Source: Pseudomonas sp. NFIX28
GTDB taxonomy: Bacteria; Pseudomonadota; Gammaproteobacteria; Pseudomonadales; Pseudomonadaceae
Assembly: GCF_900107395.1 (NCBI RefSeq)
Contig: NZ_FNPW01000008.1
Span: forward strand, 62,001 to 126,000
DNA length: 64,000 bases
Reading direction: 5' to 3'
The number at the start of each line of letters is the position of its first letter. Positions within the stretch are counted from its first letter, which is position 1. Of the stretch, positions 17,920 to 28,600 are shown one piece after another. The notes under the pieces were generated by a model, which saw only the letters and a program-made list of their open reading frames with translations, searched no databases and was not told the DNA's origin. The translations under genes and the position numbers were made by a program.

Positions 17920-18705
17920 ATGCTTCCGGCTCTGTGGGTTGCCAAAACAGGTCTGTCCGCCCAGGACACTAACCTGACCACCATTTCCAACAACCTGGCG
18001 AACGTTTCGACCACGGGTTTCAAACGTGATCGCGCCGAGTTCCAGGACCTGCTGTATCAGATCAAGCGCCAGCCTGGCGCCCAGTCGACCCAGGACAGCG
18101 AGCTGCCATCGGGCCTGCAGCTGGGTACCGGTGTGCGCATCGTCGGCACCCAGAAGAACTTCACCGCCGGCAGCCTGCAGACCACCGAGCAGCCGCTGGA
18201 CATGGCCATCAACGGCCGCGGCTTCTTCCAGATCCTGCAACCGGACGGCACCACCTCCTATACCCGCGACGGCACCTTCCACCTGGACTCCAACGGCCAG
18301 ATCGTCACCGCCAACGGCTTCACCCTGGAGCCTGCGATCGTCGTGCCGAACGATGCCCAGACCTTCACCGTGGGCCAGGATGGCACCGTCTCGATCACTA
18401 CCGCCGGCAACCCGGCCTCGCAAGTGATCGGCAACCTGCAGACCGCCGACTTCATCAACCCGGCCGGCTTGCAAGCGGTGGGCAACAACCTGTTCCTGGA
18501 AACCGCCGCCAGTGGCGCGCCGCAAGTCGGCACCCCGGGCCTCAACGGTTTCGGCACCACCCTGCAGAACACCCTGGAAACCTCCAACGTCAGCACCGTT
18601 GAGGAGATGGTCAACATGATCACCACCCAGCGCGCCTACGAGATGAACTCCAAGGTGATCTCCACCGCCGACCAGATGCTCTCGTTCGTCACGCAGAATC
18701 TGTAA
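17920..18705 (+). CDS. flgG: flagellar distal rod protein FlgG
   Basis: The 261-residue protein has the FlgG start (LPALWVAKTGLSAQDTNLTT), the NNLANVSTTGFKRDR rod motif and the C-terminal SNVSTVEEMVNMITTQRAYEMN. It forms the distal rod. It follows flgF with a gap of about 45 bases and an AGGAG ribosome site. Confidence 0.97.
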   Translation: MLPALWVAKTGLSAQDTNLTTISNNLANVSTTGFKRDRAEFQDLLYQIKRQPGAQSTQDSELPSGLQLGTGVRIVGTQKNFTAGSLQTTEQPLDMAINGRGFFQILQPDGTTSYTRDGTFHLDSNGQIVTANGFTLEPAIVVPNDAQTFTVGQDGTVSITTAGNPASQVIGNLQTADFINPAGLQAVGNNLFLETAASGAPQVGTPGLNGFGTTLQNTLETSNVSTVEEMVNMITTQRAYEMNSKVISTADQMLSFVTQNL

Positions 18706-18756
18706 TCAAGTCCTGGGGCGGCCCAGCGGCCGCCTGCAACACCATGAGGTAGGGTC

Positions 18757-19452
18757 ATGAATCGCTTTGTATCTGTTCTCGCACTGAGTGGGGTCGTCGT
18801 GCTCGCGGGCTGCGTGGCCCCGACGCCGAAGCCCAATGACCCGTATTACGCTCCGGTGTTGCCGCGTACTCCGTTGCCGGCCGCGGCCAACAACGGCTCG
18901 ATCTACCAGGCCGGCTTCGAGCAGAACCTGTACAGCGACCGCAAGGCGTTCCGCGTGGGCGACATCATCACCATCACCCTCAACGAGCGGACCCAGGCGA
19001 GCAAGAACGCCAACTCGCAAATCGACAAGAACAGCAAGGCCAATATCGGCCTGACCTCGTTTTTCGGTGGCGGCCTGAGCACCGAAGACCCGGTGGGCAG
19101 CGGCAATCTGAGCCTGGACGTCGGCTATGAGGGCGATCGCGCGACCAAGGGCGACAGCAAGTCCGGGCAGAGCAACAGCCTGACCGGCTCGATCACCGTG
19201 ACCGTGGCCGACGTGCTACCCAACGGCATCATCGCCGTGCGCGGCGAGAAGTGGCTGACCCTCAACACTGGCGACGAGCTGGTGCGGATCGCCGGCCTGG
19301 TGCGCGCCGACGACATCGCCACCGACAACACGGTTTCCTCGACCCGCGTCGCCGACGCACGCATCACCTACTCGGGCACCGGTGCCTTTGCCGATGCGAG
19401 CCAGCCGGGCTGGTTCGACCGTTTCTTCCTCAGCCCGCTGTTCCCTTTCTAG
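18757..19452 (+). CDS. flgH: flagellar L-ring lipoprotein FlgH
   Basis: The 231-residue protein has a lipoprotein signal with the lipobox LAGC (Cys at about residue 21). It continues with the FlgH pattern [21 protein letters not shown] and [16 protein letters not shown]-like text (here [19 protein letters not shown]). It builds the outer-membrane L ring around the rod. It directly precedes flgI. Confidence 0.97.
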   Translation: MNRFVSVLALSGVVVLAGCVAPTPKPNDPYYAPVLPRTPLPAAANNGSIYQAGFEQNLYSDRKAFRVGDIITITLNERTQASKNANSQIDKNSKANIGLTSFFGGGLSTEDPVGSGNLSLDVGYEGDRATKGDSKSGQSNSLTGSITVTVADVLPNGIIAVRGEKWLTLNTGDELVRIAGLVRADDIATDNTVSSTRVADARITYSGTGAFADASQPGWFDRFFLSPLFPF

Positions 19453-20568
19453 GTGGCTACGTTGAATTTCAAACGCCTCATGCTGGCCGCGCTGTTGTTC
19501 TCGGCGGCCTGCAACGCTCACGCCGAACGGCTGAAGGACATCGCCAGCATTTCCGGCGTGCGTTCCAACCAGTTGATCGGCTACGGCCTGGTGGTCGGGC
19601 TTAACGGCACCGGCGACCAGACCACCCAGACCCCGTTCACCCTGCAAACCTTCAACAACATGCTGTCGCAGTTCGGCATCAAGGTGCCGCCGGGATCGGG
19701 CAACGTGCAGTTGAAAAACGTCGCGGCGGTATCGGTGAGCGCCGATCTGCCGGCGTTCGCCAAGCCGGGGCAGCAGGTGGATATCACCGTGTCGTCCATC
19801 GGCAACTCCAAGAGCCTGCGCGGCGGCACCTTGTTGCTGACGCCGCTCAAGGGTATCGACGGCAATGTCTACGCCGTCGCCCAGGGCAACCTGGTGGTGG
19901 GCGGTTTCGACGCCGAGGGGCGTGACGGTTCGAAGATCACCGTCAACGTGCCGTCGGCCGGTCGCATCCCTGGTGGTGCGTCGGTGGAGCGGGCGGTGCC
20001 GAGCGGTTTCAACCAGGGCAACAGCCTGACGCTGAACCTCAACCGTTCCGACTTCACCACGGCCAAGCGCATCGTCGACAAGATCAACGACATGCTCGGC
20101 CCGGGCGTGGCCCAGGCCATCGACGGCGGTTCGATCCGCGTCACCGCGCCGCTCGATCCGAGCCAGCGCGTCGACTATCTGTCGATCCTCGAGAACCTGG
20201 AAATCGATCCGGGGCAGGCGGTGGCCAAGGTCATCATCAACTCGCGTACCGGCACCATCGTCATCGGCCAGAACGTCAAGGTTTCGCCGGCCGCCGTGAC
20301 CCACGGCAGCCTCACCGTGACCATCACCGAAGACCCGATCGTCAGCCAGCCGGGCCCGTTGTCCAACGGCGAGACCGCGGTCGTGCCGCGCTCGCGGGTC
20401 AACGCCGAGCAGGAAGCCAAGCCGATGTTCAAGTTCGGCCCGGGCACCACCCTCGACGAGATCGTGCGTGCAGTGAACCAGGTCGGCGCCGCACCGGGTG
20501 ACCTGATGGCCATCCTCGAAGCCTTGAAACAGGCCGGCGCGCTGCAAGCCGACCTGATCGTGATTTGA
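19453..20568 (+). CDS. flgI: flagellar P-ring protein FlgI
   Basis: The protein has a signal peptide ending near NAHA, then the mature start [20 protein letters not shown], which is diagnostic of FlgI. It forms the periplasmic P ring. The GTG at 19453 immediately follows the flgH stop. A TTG at 19462 with AGGTGG in front is an equally plausible start and would shorten the signal peptide by three residues. Confidence 0.96.
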   Translation: MATLNFKRLMLAALLFSAACNAHAERLKDIASISGVRSNQLIGYGLVVGLNGTGDQTTQTPFTLQTFNNMLSQFGIKVPPGSGNVQLKNVAAVSVSADLPAFAKPGQQVDITVSSIGNSKSLRGGTLLLTPLKGIDGNVYAVAQGNLVVGGFDAEGRDGSKITVNVPSAGRIPGGASVERAVPSGFNQGNSLTLNLNRSDFTTAKRIVDKINDMLGPGVAQAIDGGSIRVTAPLDPSQRVDYLSILENLEIDPGQAVAKVIINSRTGTIVIGQNVKVSPAAVTHGSLTVTITEDPIVSQPGPLSNGETAVVPRSRVNAEQEAKPMFKFGPGTTLDEIVRAVNQVGAAPGDLMAILEALKQAGALQADLIVI

Positions 20569-20578
20569 GGTAGAGGCC

Positions 20579-21862
20579 ATGGATATTCGCAAGAGCGGTC
20601 TGGTCAGCAGCGGTGATTCGGGTTCCTACTCGGACCTCAACCGGCTTAACCAGCTCAAGGTCGGCGACAAGAACAGCGACGCCAACATGCGCAAAGTGGC
20701 GCAGGAATTCGAGTCGCTGTTCCTTAACGAAATGCTCAAGTCCATGCGCTCGGCCACCGAAGCGCTCGGCAAGGACAACCCGCTCAACACCCCGGCGGCC
20801 AAGCAGTACCAGGAAATGTACGACCAGCAGCTGGCGGTTTCCATGTCGCGCGAGGGTGGCGGCATCGGCCTGGCCGATGTGTTGATGCGCCAGATGTCGA
20901 AGAACAAGGCCACCAGCCCGGCCGCGGCGGCGACCTTGCCTGGCGCCCAGGCCGAACAGGCGGCGACGGCGCAAAAGGTGGCTACGCCCACCGCTATCGC
21001 CGCCGGCACCACGGCGTTGGGCGGCCCGTTGTCGCGGGTCAATGGCCAGCGTCCGTTGTGGGCCTCCCGGGCGCTGGAGCCGCAGCGCGTTGCCGACAGC
21101 GCTGTGCATAACGATATGGCGCTGCTCAACCAGCGGCGCATTTCCCTGCCGAGCAAGCTGACCGATCGCCTGCTGGCGGGCATCGTGCCGTCGGCCGACA
21201 ACGCCGCGGCCAGCAATCGCGGCGCCTTGCCCGAGCGCACCACGGCGGCTACCGACGCGCTGCTCAAGAACAACTCGCGAAGCTTCGCCGCCGTGCCGCA
21301 CGGGCGCATGCAGGTCTACGGCCGCGCCGTGGCCCAGCCGCCGTTGGCGCCGGCGAAGAAAGCCTTCAGCTCGGCGGACGAATTCGTCGCCACCATGCTG
21401 CCGATGGCGCAACAGGCCGCCGACCGCATCGGCGTCGATCCGCGCTACCTGGTAGCCCAGGCGGCGCTGGAAACCGGCTGGGGCAAATCGGTGATGCGCC
21501 AGCAGGACGGCAGCAGCAGCCACAACCTGTTCGGCATCAAGGCCGGCAGCAGTTGGAAGGGCGACCAGGCGCGCGCCATCACCAGCGAATTCAGAAATGG
21601 GCAGATGGTCAAGGAGACGGCCGAGTTCCGTTCCTATGCCTCGTATCAGGACAGCTTCCACGACCTGGTGACCTTGTTGCAGAGCAACAATCGCTATCAA
21701 GAAGTGCTGAAGTCGGCCGATAACCCCGAACAGTTTGTACGCGAGTTGCAAAAGGCCGGGTATGCGACCGACCCGGACTACGCAAGCAAGATTTCGCAGA
21801 TTGCCAAGCAGATGAAGAGCTACGAAAACTACGCTGCGGCGGGCGTTTCCACGAATTTATAA
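20579..21862 (+). CDS. flgJ: flagellar rod-assembly protein/muramidase FlgJ
   Basis: The 427-residue protein has an N-terminal rod-capping domain (MRKVAQEFESLFLNEMLKSMRSATEALGK), an Ala/Thr-rich linker (about 120-250), and a C-terminal glucosaminidase domain (about 260-410; ADRIGVDPRYLVAQAALETGWGK with the catalytic Glu, SHNLFGIKAGSSWKG, YASYQDSFHDLV). It cuts peptidoglycan so that the rod can pass. The linker is long for the family. Confidence 0.96.
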   Translation: MDIRKSGLVSSGDSGSYSDLNRLNQLKVGDKNSDANMRKVAQEFESLFLNEMLKSMRSATEALGKDNPLNTPAAKQYQEMYDQQLAVSMSREGGGIGLADVLMRQMSKNKATSPAAAATLPGAQAEQAATAQKVATPTAIAAGTTALGGPLSRVNGQRPLWASRALEPQRVADSAVHNDMALLNQRRISLPSKLTDRLLAGIVPSADNAAASNRGALPERTTAATDALLKNNSRSFAAVPHGRMQVYGRAVAQPPLAPAKKAFSSADEFVATMLPMAQQAADRIGVDPRYLVAQAALETGWGKSVMRQQDGSSSHNLFGIKAGSSWKGDQARAITSEFRNGQMVKETAEFRSYASYQDSFHDLVTLLQSNNRYQEVLKSADNPEQFVRELQKAGYATDPDYASKISQIAKQMKSYENYAAAGVSTNL

Positions 21863-21872
21863 GGTTTGAATC

Positions 21873-23924
21873 ATGAGTTTGCTCAATATCGGGATGTCGG
21901 GGCTGTCAGCCAGCCAAACGTCGTTGATGACCACGGGTAACAACATTGCCAACGCCGATACCGCCGGTTATTCGCGCCAGCAGACCGTGCAGGGCAGCAA
22001 GGCTTCGAACCAGTACGGCAACGTCTTCATCGGCAGCGGCACGACCCTGGCCGATGTGCGCCGGGTGTACAACAGCTACCTGGATGCCCAGCTGCAGACC
22101 ACCACTTCGCTGAACAGCGACGCCGCTGCCTACCTGGGGCAAATCACCCCGGTGGACAAGCTGCTGTCGGACAGCGGCACCGGCATCACCGGCGCGCTGA
22201 CCAAGTTCTTTGCCTCGATGCAGAACGTCAACGCCAAGCCCACCGACGATGCCTCGCGCCAATTGCTGCTCAGCGACGCGCAAGCCCTGAGCAACCGTTT
22301 CAACTCGGTTTCCAGCCAGCTGAACGAACAGAACGCCAATATCAACGGCAACCTGAGCAGCATGGCCGACCAGGTCAACAAGCTGGCGGCGACCATCGCC
22401 CAACTGAACCAGAAGATTTCCGAAGTCTCCAGCAGCGGCGGCATGCCCAACGACCTGCTCGACGCGCGCAACGAGACGCTGCGCCAGCTGTCGACCTTCG
22501 TCAAAGTGGATGTCTCGGAGCGCGGCTCGAACATCGACCTGTACCTGGGCAGCGGCCAGCCGCTGGTCGTGGGCAACACTTCCAGCACCCTGGAAGTGGT
22601 CGCCGGCAAGACCGACCCGACCCGTTCCTCGCTGCAGCTCAATCGCGGTTCGAGCGTCATCGACGTGACCTCGGTGGTCACCGGCGGCGAGATCGGCGGC
22701 CTGCTGCGCTATCGCAACGAGGTGCTGGACCCGGCGATGAACGAACTGGGGCGCGTGGCCCTGGTGATCGCCGACCAGGTCAACAGCCAGCTCGGGCAAG
22801 GCATCGACAAGAACGGCGAGTTTGGCGCGGCGCTGTTCAACAACATCAACAGTGCGGCCCTGATCAGCCAGCGCAGCATTGCCAACGGCAACAACAGCGC
22901 CGGCTCGGGCAACCTCAATGTGACCATCAAGGACACCGGCAAGCTGACCATCAGCGATTACCAGGTGACCTTCACCAGCGCCACCGACTACACGGTCAAG
23001 CGCTCCGACGGCACCAGCCTGGGCGCATTCAGCACCACCACCACGCCGCCTCCGGTGATCGACGGTTTCACCCTGAGCCTCAACGGCGGGGCGATGAGCG
23101 CCGGCGACAGTTTCAAGATCACCCCGACCCGCAACGCGGCCACCACTATCAAGACCGAGCTGACCGACGCCAAGCGCCTGGCCATCGCCGCGCCGCTGAA
23201 TGCCGAGGTACTGCCGGGGGCCACTGGTTCGCTGTCGATTCCCGGCCTGCCGACGGTCAAGCCGGCGCTGGACATCTATAACCCGGCCGCCAACGCCGAG
23301 ATGCAGACCGCGATCAAGAACTCGGTACCGGTCAAGCTGGTCTTCGACGCTCCCGCGAGCGGCAGCCAGGGTTACAAGTATTACGATGCCAAGGGCACGT
23401 TGATGGGCACCGGTTCGATCGTTCCGGGGCAGAACAACACCCTGAACCTGCAGATCAAGATGGTCGATGCCAGCGGCAACCCGATCACCGACGGCGGCAC
23501 ACCGCCGGTGCAGAAAACCTTCACCGTGGAAATGAGCGTCGCCGGTTCGCCGAAGGAAGGCGAAGGGCTGAACGTCAAGTTCAATGGCGCCGGCTCCACC
23601 GACAACCGCAACGGCATCGCGCTGGCGGGCCTGCAGACCAAGCAGACGGTCGATACCGGTTCGGCCAGCAAGGGCATCACCCTGGTCGATGCCTACGGCA
23701 AACTGGTGGAGAGCGTGGGCGCCAAGGCCAGCCAGGGCAAGCTCGACAGCGCCGCCACCGAAGCGATCCTGGCCAACGCCAAGGGCGCGCGGGACTCGCT
23801 GTCCGGGGTCGACCTGGATGAAGAGACCGGCAACCTGGTCAAGTACCAGCAGTACTACACCGCGTCCTCGCAGATCATCAAGGCTGCGCAGGAAACTTTC
23901 GCCACCCTGATCAACAGCCTTTAA
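21873..23924 (+). CDS. flgK: hook-associated protein 1 FlgK
   Basis: The 683-residue protein has the FlgK N-terminus (LLNIGMSGLSASQTSLMTTG, NNIANADTAGYSRQQT) and a C-terminal helix (LVKYQQYYTASSQIIKAAQETF). It forms the first hook-filament junction layer. The central part (about 330-560) is Gly/Thr/Ser-rich and variable, as usual in Pseudomonas. It starts ten bases after flgJ. Confidence 0.97.
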   Translation: MSLLNIGMSGLSASQTSLMTTGNNIANADTAGYSRQQTVQGSKASNQYGNVFIGSGTTLADVRRVYNSYLDAQLQTTTSLNSDAAAYLGQITPVDKLLSDSGTGITGALTKFFASMQNVNAKPTDDASRQLLLSDAQALSNRFNSVSSQLNEQNANINGNLSSMADQVNKLAATIAQLNQKISEVSSSGGMPNDLLDARNETLRQLSTFVKVDVSERGSNIDLYLGSGQPLVVGNTSSTLEVVAGKTDPTRSSLQLNRGSSVIDVTSVVTGGEIGGLLRYRNEVLDPAMNELGRVALVIADQVNSQLGQGIDKNGEFGAALFNNINSAALISQRSIANGNNSAGSGNLNVTIKDTGKLTISDYQVTFTSATDYTVKRSDGTSLGAFSTTTTPPPVIDGFTLSLNGGAMSAGDSFKITPTRNAATTIKTELTDAKRLAIAAPLNAEVLPGATGSLSIPGLPTVKPALDIYNPAANAEMQTAIKNSVPVKLVFDAPASGSQGYKYYDAKGTLMGTGSIVPGQNNTLNLQIKMVDASGNPITDGGTPPVQKTFTVEMSVAGSPKEGEGLNVKFNGAGSTDNRNGIALAGLQTKQTVDTGSASKGITLVDAYGKLVESVGAKASQGKLDSAATEAILANAKGARDSLSGVDLDEETGNLVKYQQYYTASSQIIKAAQETFATLINSL

Positions 23925-23937
23925 GGAGTCGTAGTCC

Positions 23938-25512
23938 ATGCGTATTTCTACCGCCCAGTTTTACGAGTCCTCGGCTGCCAACTATCAGAAGAATTTCGCC
24001 AACGTGGTCAAGAGCAGCGAAGAGGCCAGCAGCCTGGTTCGCGTCAACACCGCGGCCGACGATCCGGTGGGCGCCTCGCGCCTGTTGCAGCTGGGCCAGC
24101 AGGCTTCGCTGTTGAGCCAGTACTCGGCCAACACCACCTCGATCAAGGCTTCCCTGGGCCAGGCCGAATCGGTCCTGACCAGCATCACCAGCGTCCTGGC
24201 GCGTGCCCAGGAACTGGCGAGCGGGGCCGGCAACGCCGGCTACACCGACGACGACCGCAAGGCCAACGCCGCCGAACTGGCACAGATCGAAGAGCAGTTG
24301 CTGAGCCTGATGAACACCCAGGACGAAAACGGCAAGTACATCTTTGCCGGTTCCCAGGGCGACACCGTGCCGTTCACCCGCAACTCCGACGGCACCTACA
24401 GCTACAACGGCGACCAGACCACGCTGAACCTGCCGGTGGGCGACACCATGTCCATGGCCACCAACACCACCGGCTGGGCCGCTTTCCAGCAAGCCATCAA
24501 TACCAGTCGCAGCCAGGTCACCATGACCGCGCCGGCGGTGGACGATGGCCGGGTGACGCTGTCCAACGGCCAGGTGTCTTCGAATCCGAAGTACAACAGC
24601 GAGTTCCGCAGCGGCGAGCCGTACACCGTTACCTTCCTCAGCAGCACCCAGTTCAAGATCACCGACAGCGCCGGCAACGACGTGACGTCCGAGGCCAGCC
24701 AGAACGGCTCCTTCAGCTCCAGCAAGGGCGCGGAAGCGCAGACCGTCAGCTTCCGTGGCGTCGACTTGCGCCTGAGCATCAACCTGAAGTCCGGCGATGC
24801 CACCCCACCTGACGCGGTGATCGCCGGCCACAGCTTCACCCTGGCGGCCAAGCCCGATTCCTTCAACGTCTCGCGCAGCCCGGGCAACCCGTCGACCGCG
24901 GTCGTCACCGGCGGCAGCGTCAGCGACAGCAACGCCTACAACGCCAGCTTCCCGAGCGGCGGCGCGATCCTCAAGTTCACCAGCGCCACCGACTACGAGC
25001 TGTACGCGTCGCCGATGACCGCCAACAGCAAGCCGGTTTCCACCGGGACCATGGCCGGCTCCACCGCCACGGCATCGGGCGTGGACTTCACCTTCAGCGG
25101 CACGCCGGCGGCGGGCGACCAGTATGTGGTGGCGGTCAACAACCACCAGACCCAGAACGTCCTCGACACCATCCACCAGCTGCGCACCGTGCTCGATACA
25201 CCAACCAACGGTGATCCGATCGCTATCCAGAAACTCAACGCCGGCCTGCAGGCGGGGATGGCCAACCTGGCCAGCGGCGCCAACCAGGTGGCGAGCGCGG
25301 TCAGCGACATTGGTGGACGCGGTTCGGCGCTGGATATCCAGAACGAAACCAACATGAGCCTGAGCACGGCCAACACCCAGACCCAGTCGGCGATCCGCGA
25401 TTCCGACCCGGCCGAGGTGATGACCCGCCTGACCCTGCAACAGACCATGCTGCAAGCCTCGCAACTGGCCTTCAGCAAGATTGCCCAGCTGGGCCTGTTC
25501 AACAAGGTCTGA
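23938..25512 (+). CDS. flgL: hook-associated protein 3 FlgL
   Basis: The 524-residue flagellin-like protein begins MRISTAQFYESSAANYQKNF and ends with the paired terminal helix (DSDPAEVMTRLTLQQTMLQASQLAFSKIAQLGLFNKV region). It forms the second junction layer below the filament. The middle is a long insertion compared with the E. coli protein (317 residues). It closes the flgF-flgL run and precedes the glycosylation island. Confidence 0.96.
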   Translation: MRISTAQFYESSAANYQKNFANVVKSSEEASSLVRVNTAADDPVGASRLLQLGQQASLLSQYSANTTSIKASLGQAESVLTSITSVLARAQELASGAGNAGYTDDDRKANAAELAQIEEQLLSLMNTQDENGKYIFAGSQGDTVPFTRNSDGTYSYNGDQTTLNLPVGDTMSMATNTTGWAAFQQAINTSRSQVTMTAPAVDDGRVTLSNGQVSSNPKYNSEFRSGEPYTVTFLSSTQFKITDSAGNDVTSEASQNGSFSSSKGAEAQTVSFRGVDLRLSINLKSGDATPPDAVIAGHSFTLAAKPDSFNVSRSPGNPSTAVVTGGSVSDSNAYNASFPSGGAILKFTSATDYELYASPMTANSKPVSTGTMAGSTATASGVDFTFSGTPAAGDQYVVAVNNHQTQNVLDTIHQLRTVLDTPTNGDPIAIQKLNAGLQAGMANLASGANQVASAVSDIGGRGSALDIQNETNMSLSTANTQTQSAIRDSDPAEVMTRLTLQQTMLQASQLAFSKIAQLGLFNKV

Positions 25513-25585
25513 GCATGAGCCGGCCGCGCTCCTGTGAGCGCAGCCGCACCGTCGAGCCGCCAGCCGTCTTCATTAAGCGGTTCCG

Positions 25586-25613
25586 GGGCCCGCGCCTGAC
25601 CAGGCCGGGCCCG
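25586..25613 (+). other. GC-rich hairpin after flgL
   Basis: GGGCCCG-CGCCT and AGGCCGGGCCC form a strong stem with one bulge. There is no T-run. It may slow transcription from flgL into the island. Confidence 0.35.
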
Positions 25614-25633
25614 CCGCTCGAGAGTTTCCCGCC

Positions 25634-28600
25634 GTGAATCAACGCCCTCTAGTCAGCATCGTCATTCCAGCCTTCAATCCGCGCTTCTTCAGCCAGGCGT
25701 TCGAGAGCGCGCTGGCCCAGACCTGGGAGCAGGTCGAAATCGTCATTTGCGACGACTCGGCCGGCGACGAGATCCGCGCGGCGGTCGAGGCCATCGCCCA
25801 GCCGCCCCATCCGGTGCGCTATGTGCGCAACCCGCAGCGCCTGGGCCTGCAGAAAAACCTGCTGCGGTGTGTCGAAGAGGCGCGCGGCGAGCTGATCAAG
25901 ATCCTCTGCGACGACGACCGCCTGTTCGCGCCGAGCATTGCCATGCAGGCGCAGGTGCTGGTCGATCATCCCGAGATCAACCTGGTGTGCGCCCTGCGCA
26001 TGTTGAGCGACGCCGGCAACTTCATTCTGCCGCCGCGGGTCGAGAACGCCCGGCTGTCGCCGAACGACGCCATGCTCAAGGGCGACGACATGCTGGCGAT
26101 CCTCGAGAGCACGCCGCGCAACTTCCTCGGCAATTTCAGTTCGACCCTGATGCGCCGCGCCGATGTGCTGGAGCTGCTGCCGGCCTTGACGCAAGAGGGC
26201 GCGGGGTTTGTCGCGCTGCTGGACCTGGCGCTGTTCGTGTGCCTGATGCGCCGCGGCAACCTGGCGTTGCTCAACACCGTGCTGAGTACCGAGCGCCTGT
26301 ATCCGGAGCGCTTGAGCAAGCAGCCGGAAATGCAGCGGGCGGAGAAGCTCGAATGGGACTGGCTGGCGCAGATGCTCGCCGCGCGCAGCGGCGAGTCGGC
26401 CCCGGCCTCGGGCTGGGTGCGTTGCGTCGACCTGGCAAAAATGTCCGAGCCATCCTGGCAGTGGGACGAACTCTGCGTGAGCCGTGTGCTCGGCAACCGC
26501 AATACGGTGGTCAGTGGTCGGGTCGGCGGCGAGAGCGAAAGCTACGCCGAGTTCTACCAGGAGTGGCTGGCCATCCGGCGTTTCAGCGAGACCGAGAAGC
26601 GCCACTTGCCGCAGCGCATCGCCAGCTGGCCGGTGCGGCCGCAGATCGTGCCCATCGTGATCGACCTGGACGCCGATGGCATGGCTTTGGAGTCGACCCT
26701 GCAGAGCTTGGGGCAGCAGTTGTATGCGCCGCAGGCGATCCTGGTCCTGTCCAATGCCGAATGCGCGGAGCACGAACGCGTGCTGCAACTGCCGCTGGAA
26801 ATGCAGTGGCCGCAGCAGCTCAATGCGCTGGTGCCGCAACTGGAAGGTTGCCACTGGTTTTACCTGCTGCGCGCCGGCGATACCTTGCAGGAATCGGCGC
26901 TGCTGATCCTCGCCGAACGCATCGCCGGCACCCCGGGCGCACTGTGCATCTACAGCGACGAGGGGGCGTTGGTCGAAGGCGAGCCGAGCGATCCGGTGTT
27001 CAAGCCCGATTTCAACCTGGACCTGATGCGCGGCTATCCCTATGTCGGCCGCACACTGGCGTTCGAACGCCAGCGCTTCATGGCCCTGGGCGGGTTCCAG
27101 GCGCATTTCGGCGAGCTGGCGCCCCACGACCTGCTGTGGCGCCTGGTGGAAGAGGCCGGGCCGCAGACCATCGAGCACATCGCCGAAATCCAGCTGCAAT
27201 CGCTGTTCAACTATGCCGACTGGCTGTCGCTGCCCGAGGTGATCGAGGGCAATGCCGGGCTGGTGGGCGCGCATCTGGAGCGGATCGGCGTGGAGCACCG
27301 CATCGGCCACGACGAGATGCCGCTGCTCAACCGCATCGACTACCTGCACCCGCGACGGCCGCTGGTCTCGATCATCATCCAGGCCGGGGATTCGCTGGCG
27401 GCGCTGCAGCATTGCACCGAGAGCCTGATCGAGAAAACCGCCTACAACCATTACCAGATCTTGATCGTCGACAGCGGCAGCCGCGACCCGGCCATGGCCG
27501 GCTGGCTGGAGGCCATGGCGCAGATGGGCACGGACATGCTGCAAGTGCTGCGTTTTTCCGGCGCAGGTGGCGCGGCGGCGATCGGCAATTACGCGGCGCA
27601 ACAGGCCCGTGGCGAATACCTGCTGCTGTTGAGCCCGAACAGCCTGATCGGCACGGGCGACTGGCTGGACGAAATGCTCAACCATGCCCAGCGTCCGGAG
27701 GTCGGCGTGGTCGGCGCGCGGATGCTTGCCCTGGACGGTTCGATCGTGCATGCCGGGTTGATCCTCGGCCTGGCCGGAGCGGCTAGCTCGCCGTTTTATG
27801 GCGAGGCCGCCAGCGCCCGCGGCTACATGCAGCGCCTGCAAGTGCCGCAGAGCTGGAGCGCGGTCAGTGGCGATTGCCTGATGGTGCGCAAGGAAGTGTT
27901 CGACAGCGTCGGCGGCTTCGATGAGGTCGAATACGTATACGGGCTGGGCGATGTCGACCTGTGTCTGCGGATCAATGACAACGGTTACCTGGTGGTCTGG
28001 ACGCCATACGCCAGCGTGCTCCAGAGCGCTCCTCGCGAAGTCTCGCAAGCGCCCGGCCAGCTAGCCTTGCAGGAGCGCGAGAACGAGACCTTCTACCGGC
28101 GCTGGATGCCGAAAATCGCCCGCGACCCGGCGTACAACCCGGCGTTGAGCCTGGGCTATTCCAGCTTCAGCCTGGAGGCCGGCCTGCGCAATAACTGGAA
28201 CCCGTTCTGCAGTCGCGCGGTGCCCTTGGTGCTGGGGCTGCCGGTCAACAGTTCAGCGGTGGGCCACTATCGGGTCACCGCGCCGCTGGCCGAGCTGGAA
28301 GCGACCGGCCGGCTGATCGGCCGGGTGGCCTACGAGTCGCCTTCGACCGTGGAAATCGAACGCATCGCCCCCGACTCGATCATCCTGCAATGCCGCTACA
28401 GCGACGGCGCGGTGAGCGACATCCTGCGCATGAAGAAATATTCCAGCGCGCTGCGGGTGTTCGAGCTCGACGACTATGTGGTCAGCGCGCCGAAGAAAAA
28501 CACCCACGCGCGCAACCAGCCAGTCAATACCGAGGCAATGCTGCGCCAGGGCATCGCCCTGTGCGACCGCGTGGTGGTGACCACCCAGCCGCTGGCCGAT

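Noticed and set aside
21906-23939. 677-codon minus-strand frame under flgK
   Set aside because: It is antisense to flgK, which has diagnostic motifs at both ends.
25649-28048. 799-codon minus-strand frame under the first glycosyltransferase
   Set aside because: It is antisense to a protein with convincing GT2 motifs, and its composition (His, Gln, Arg, Ala) is that of a shadow frame.
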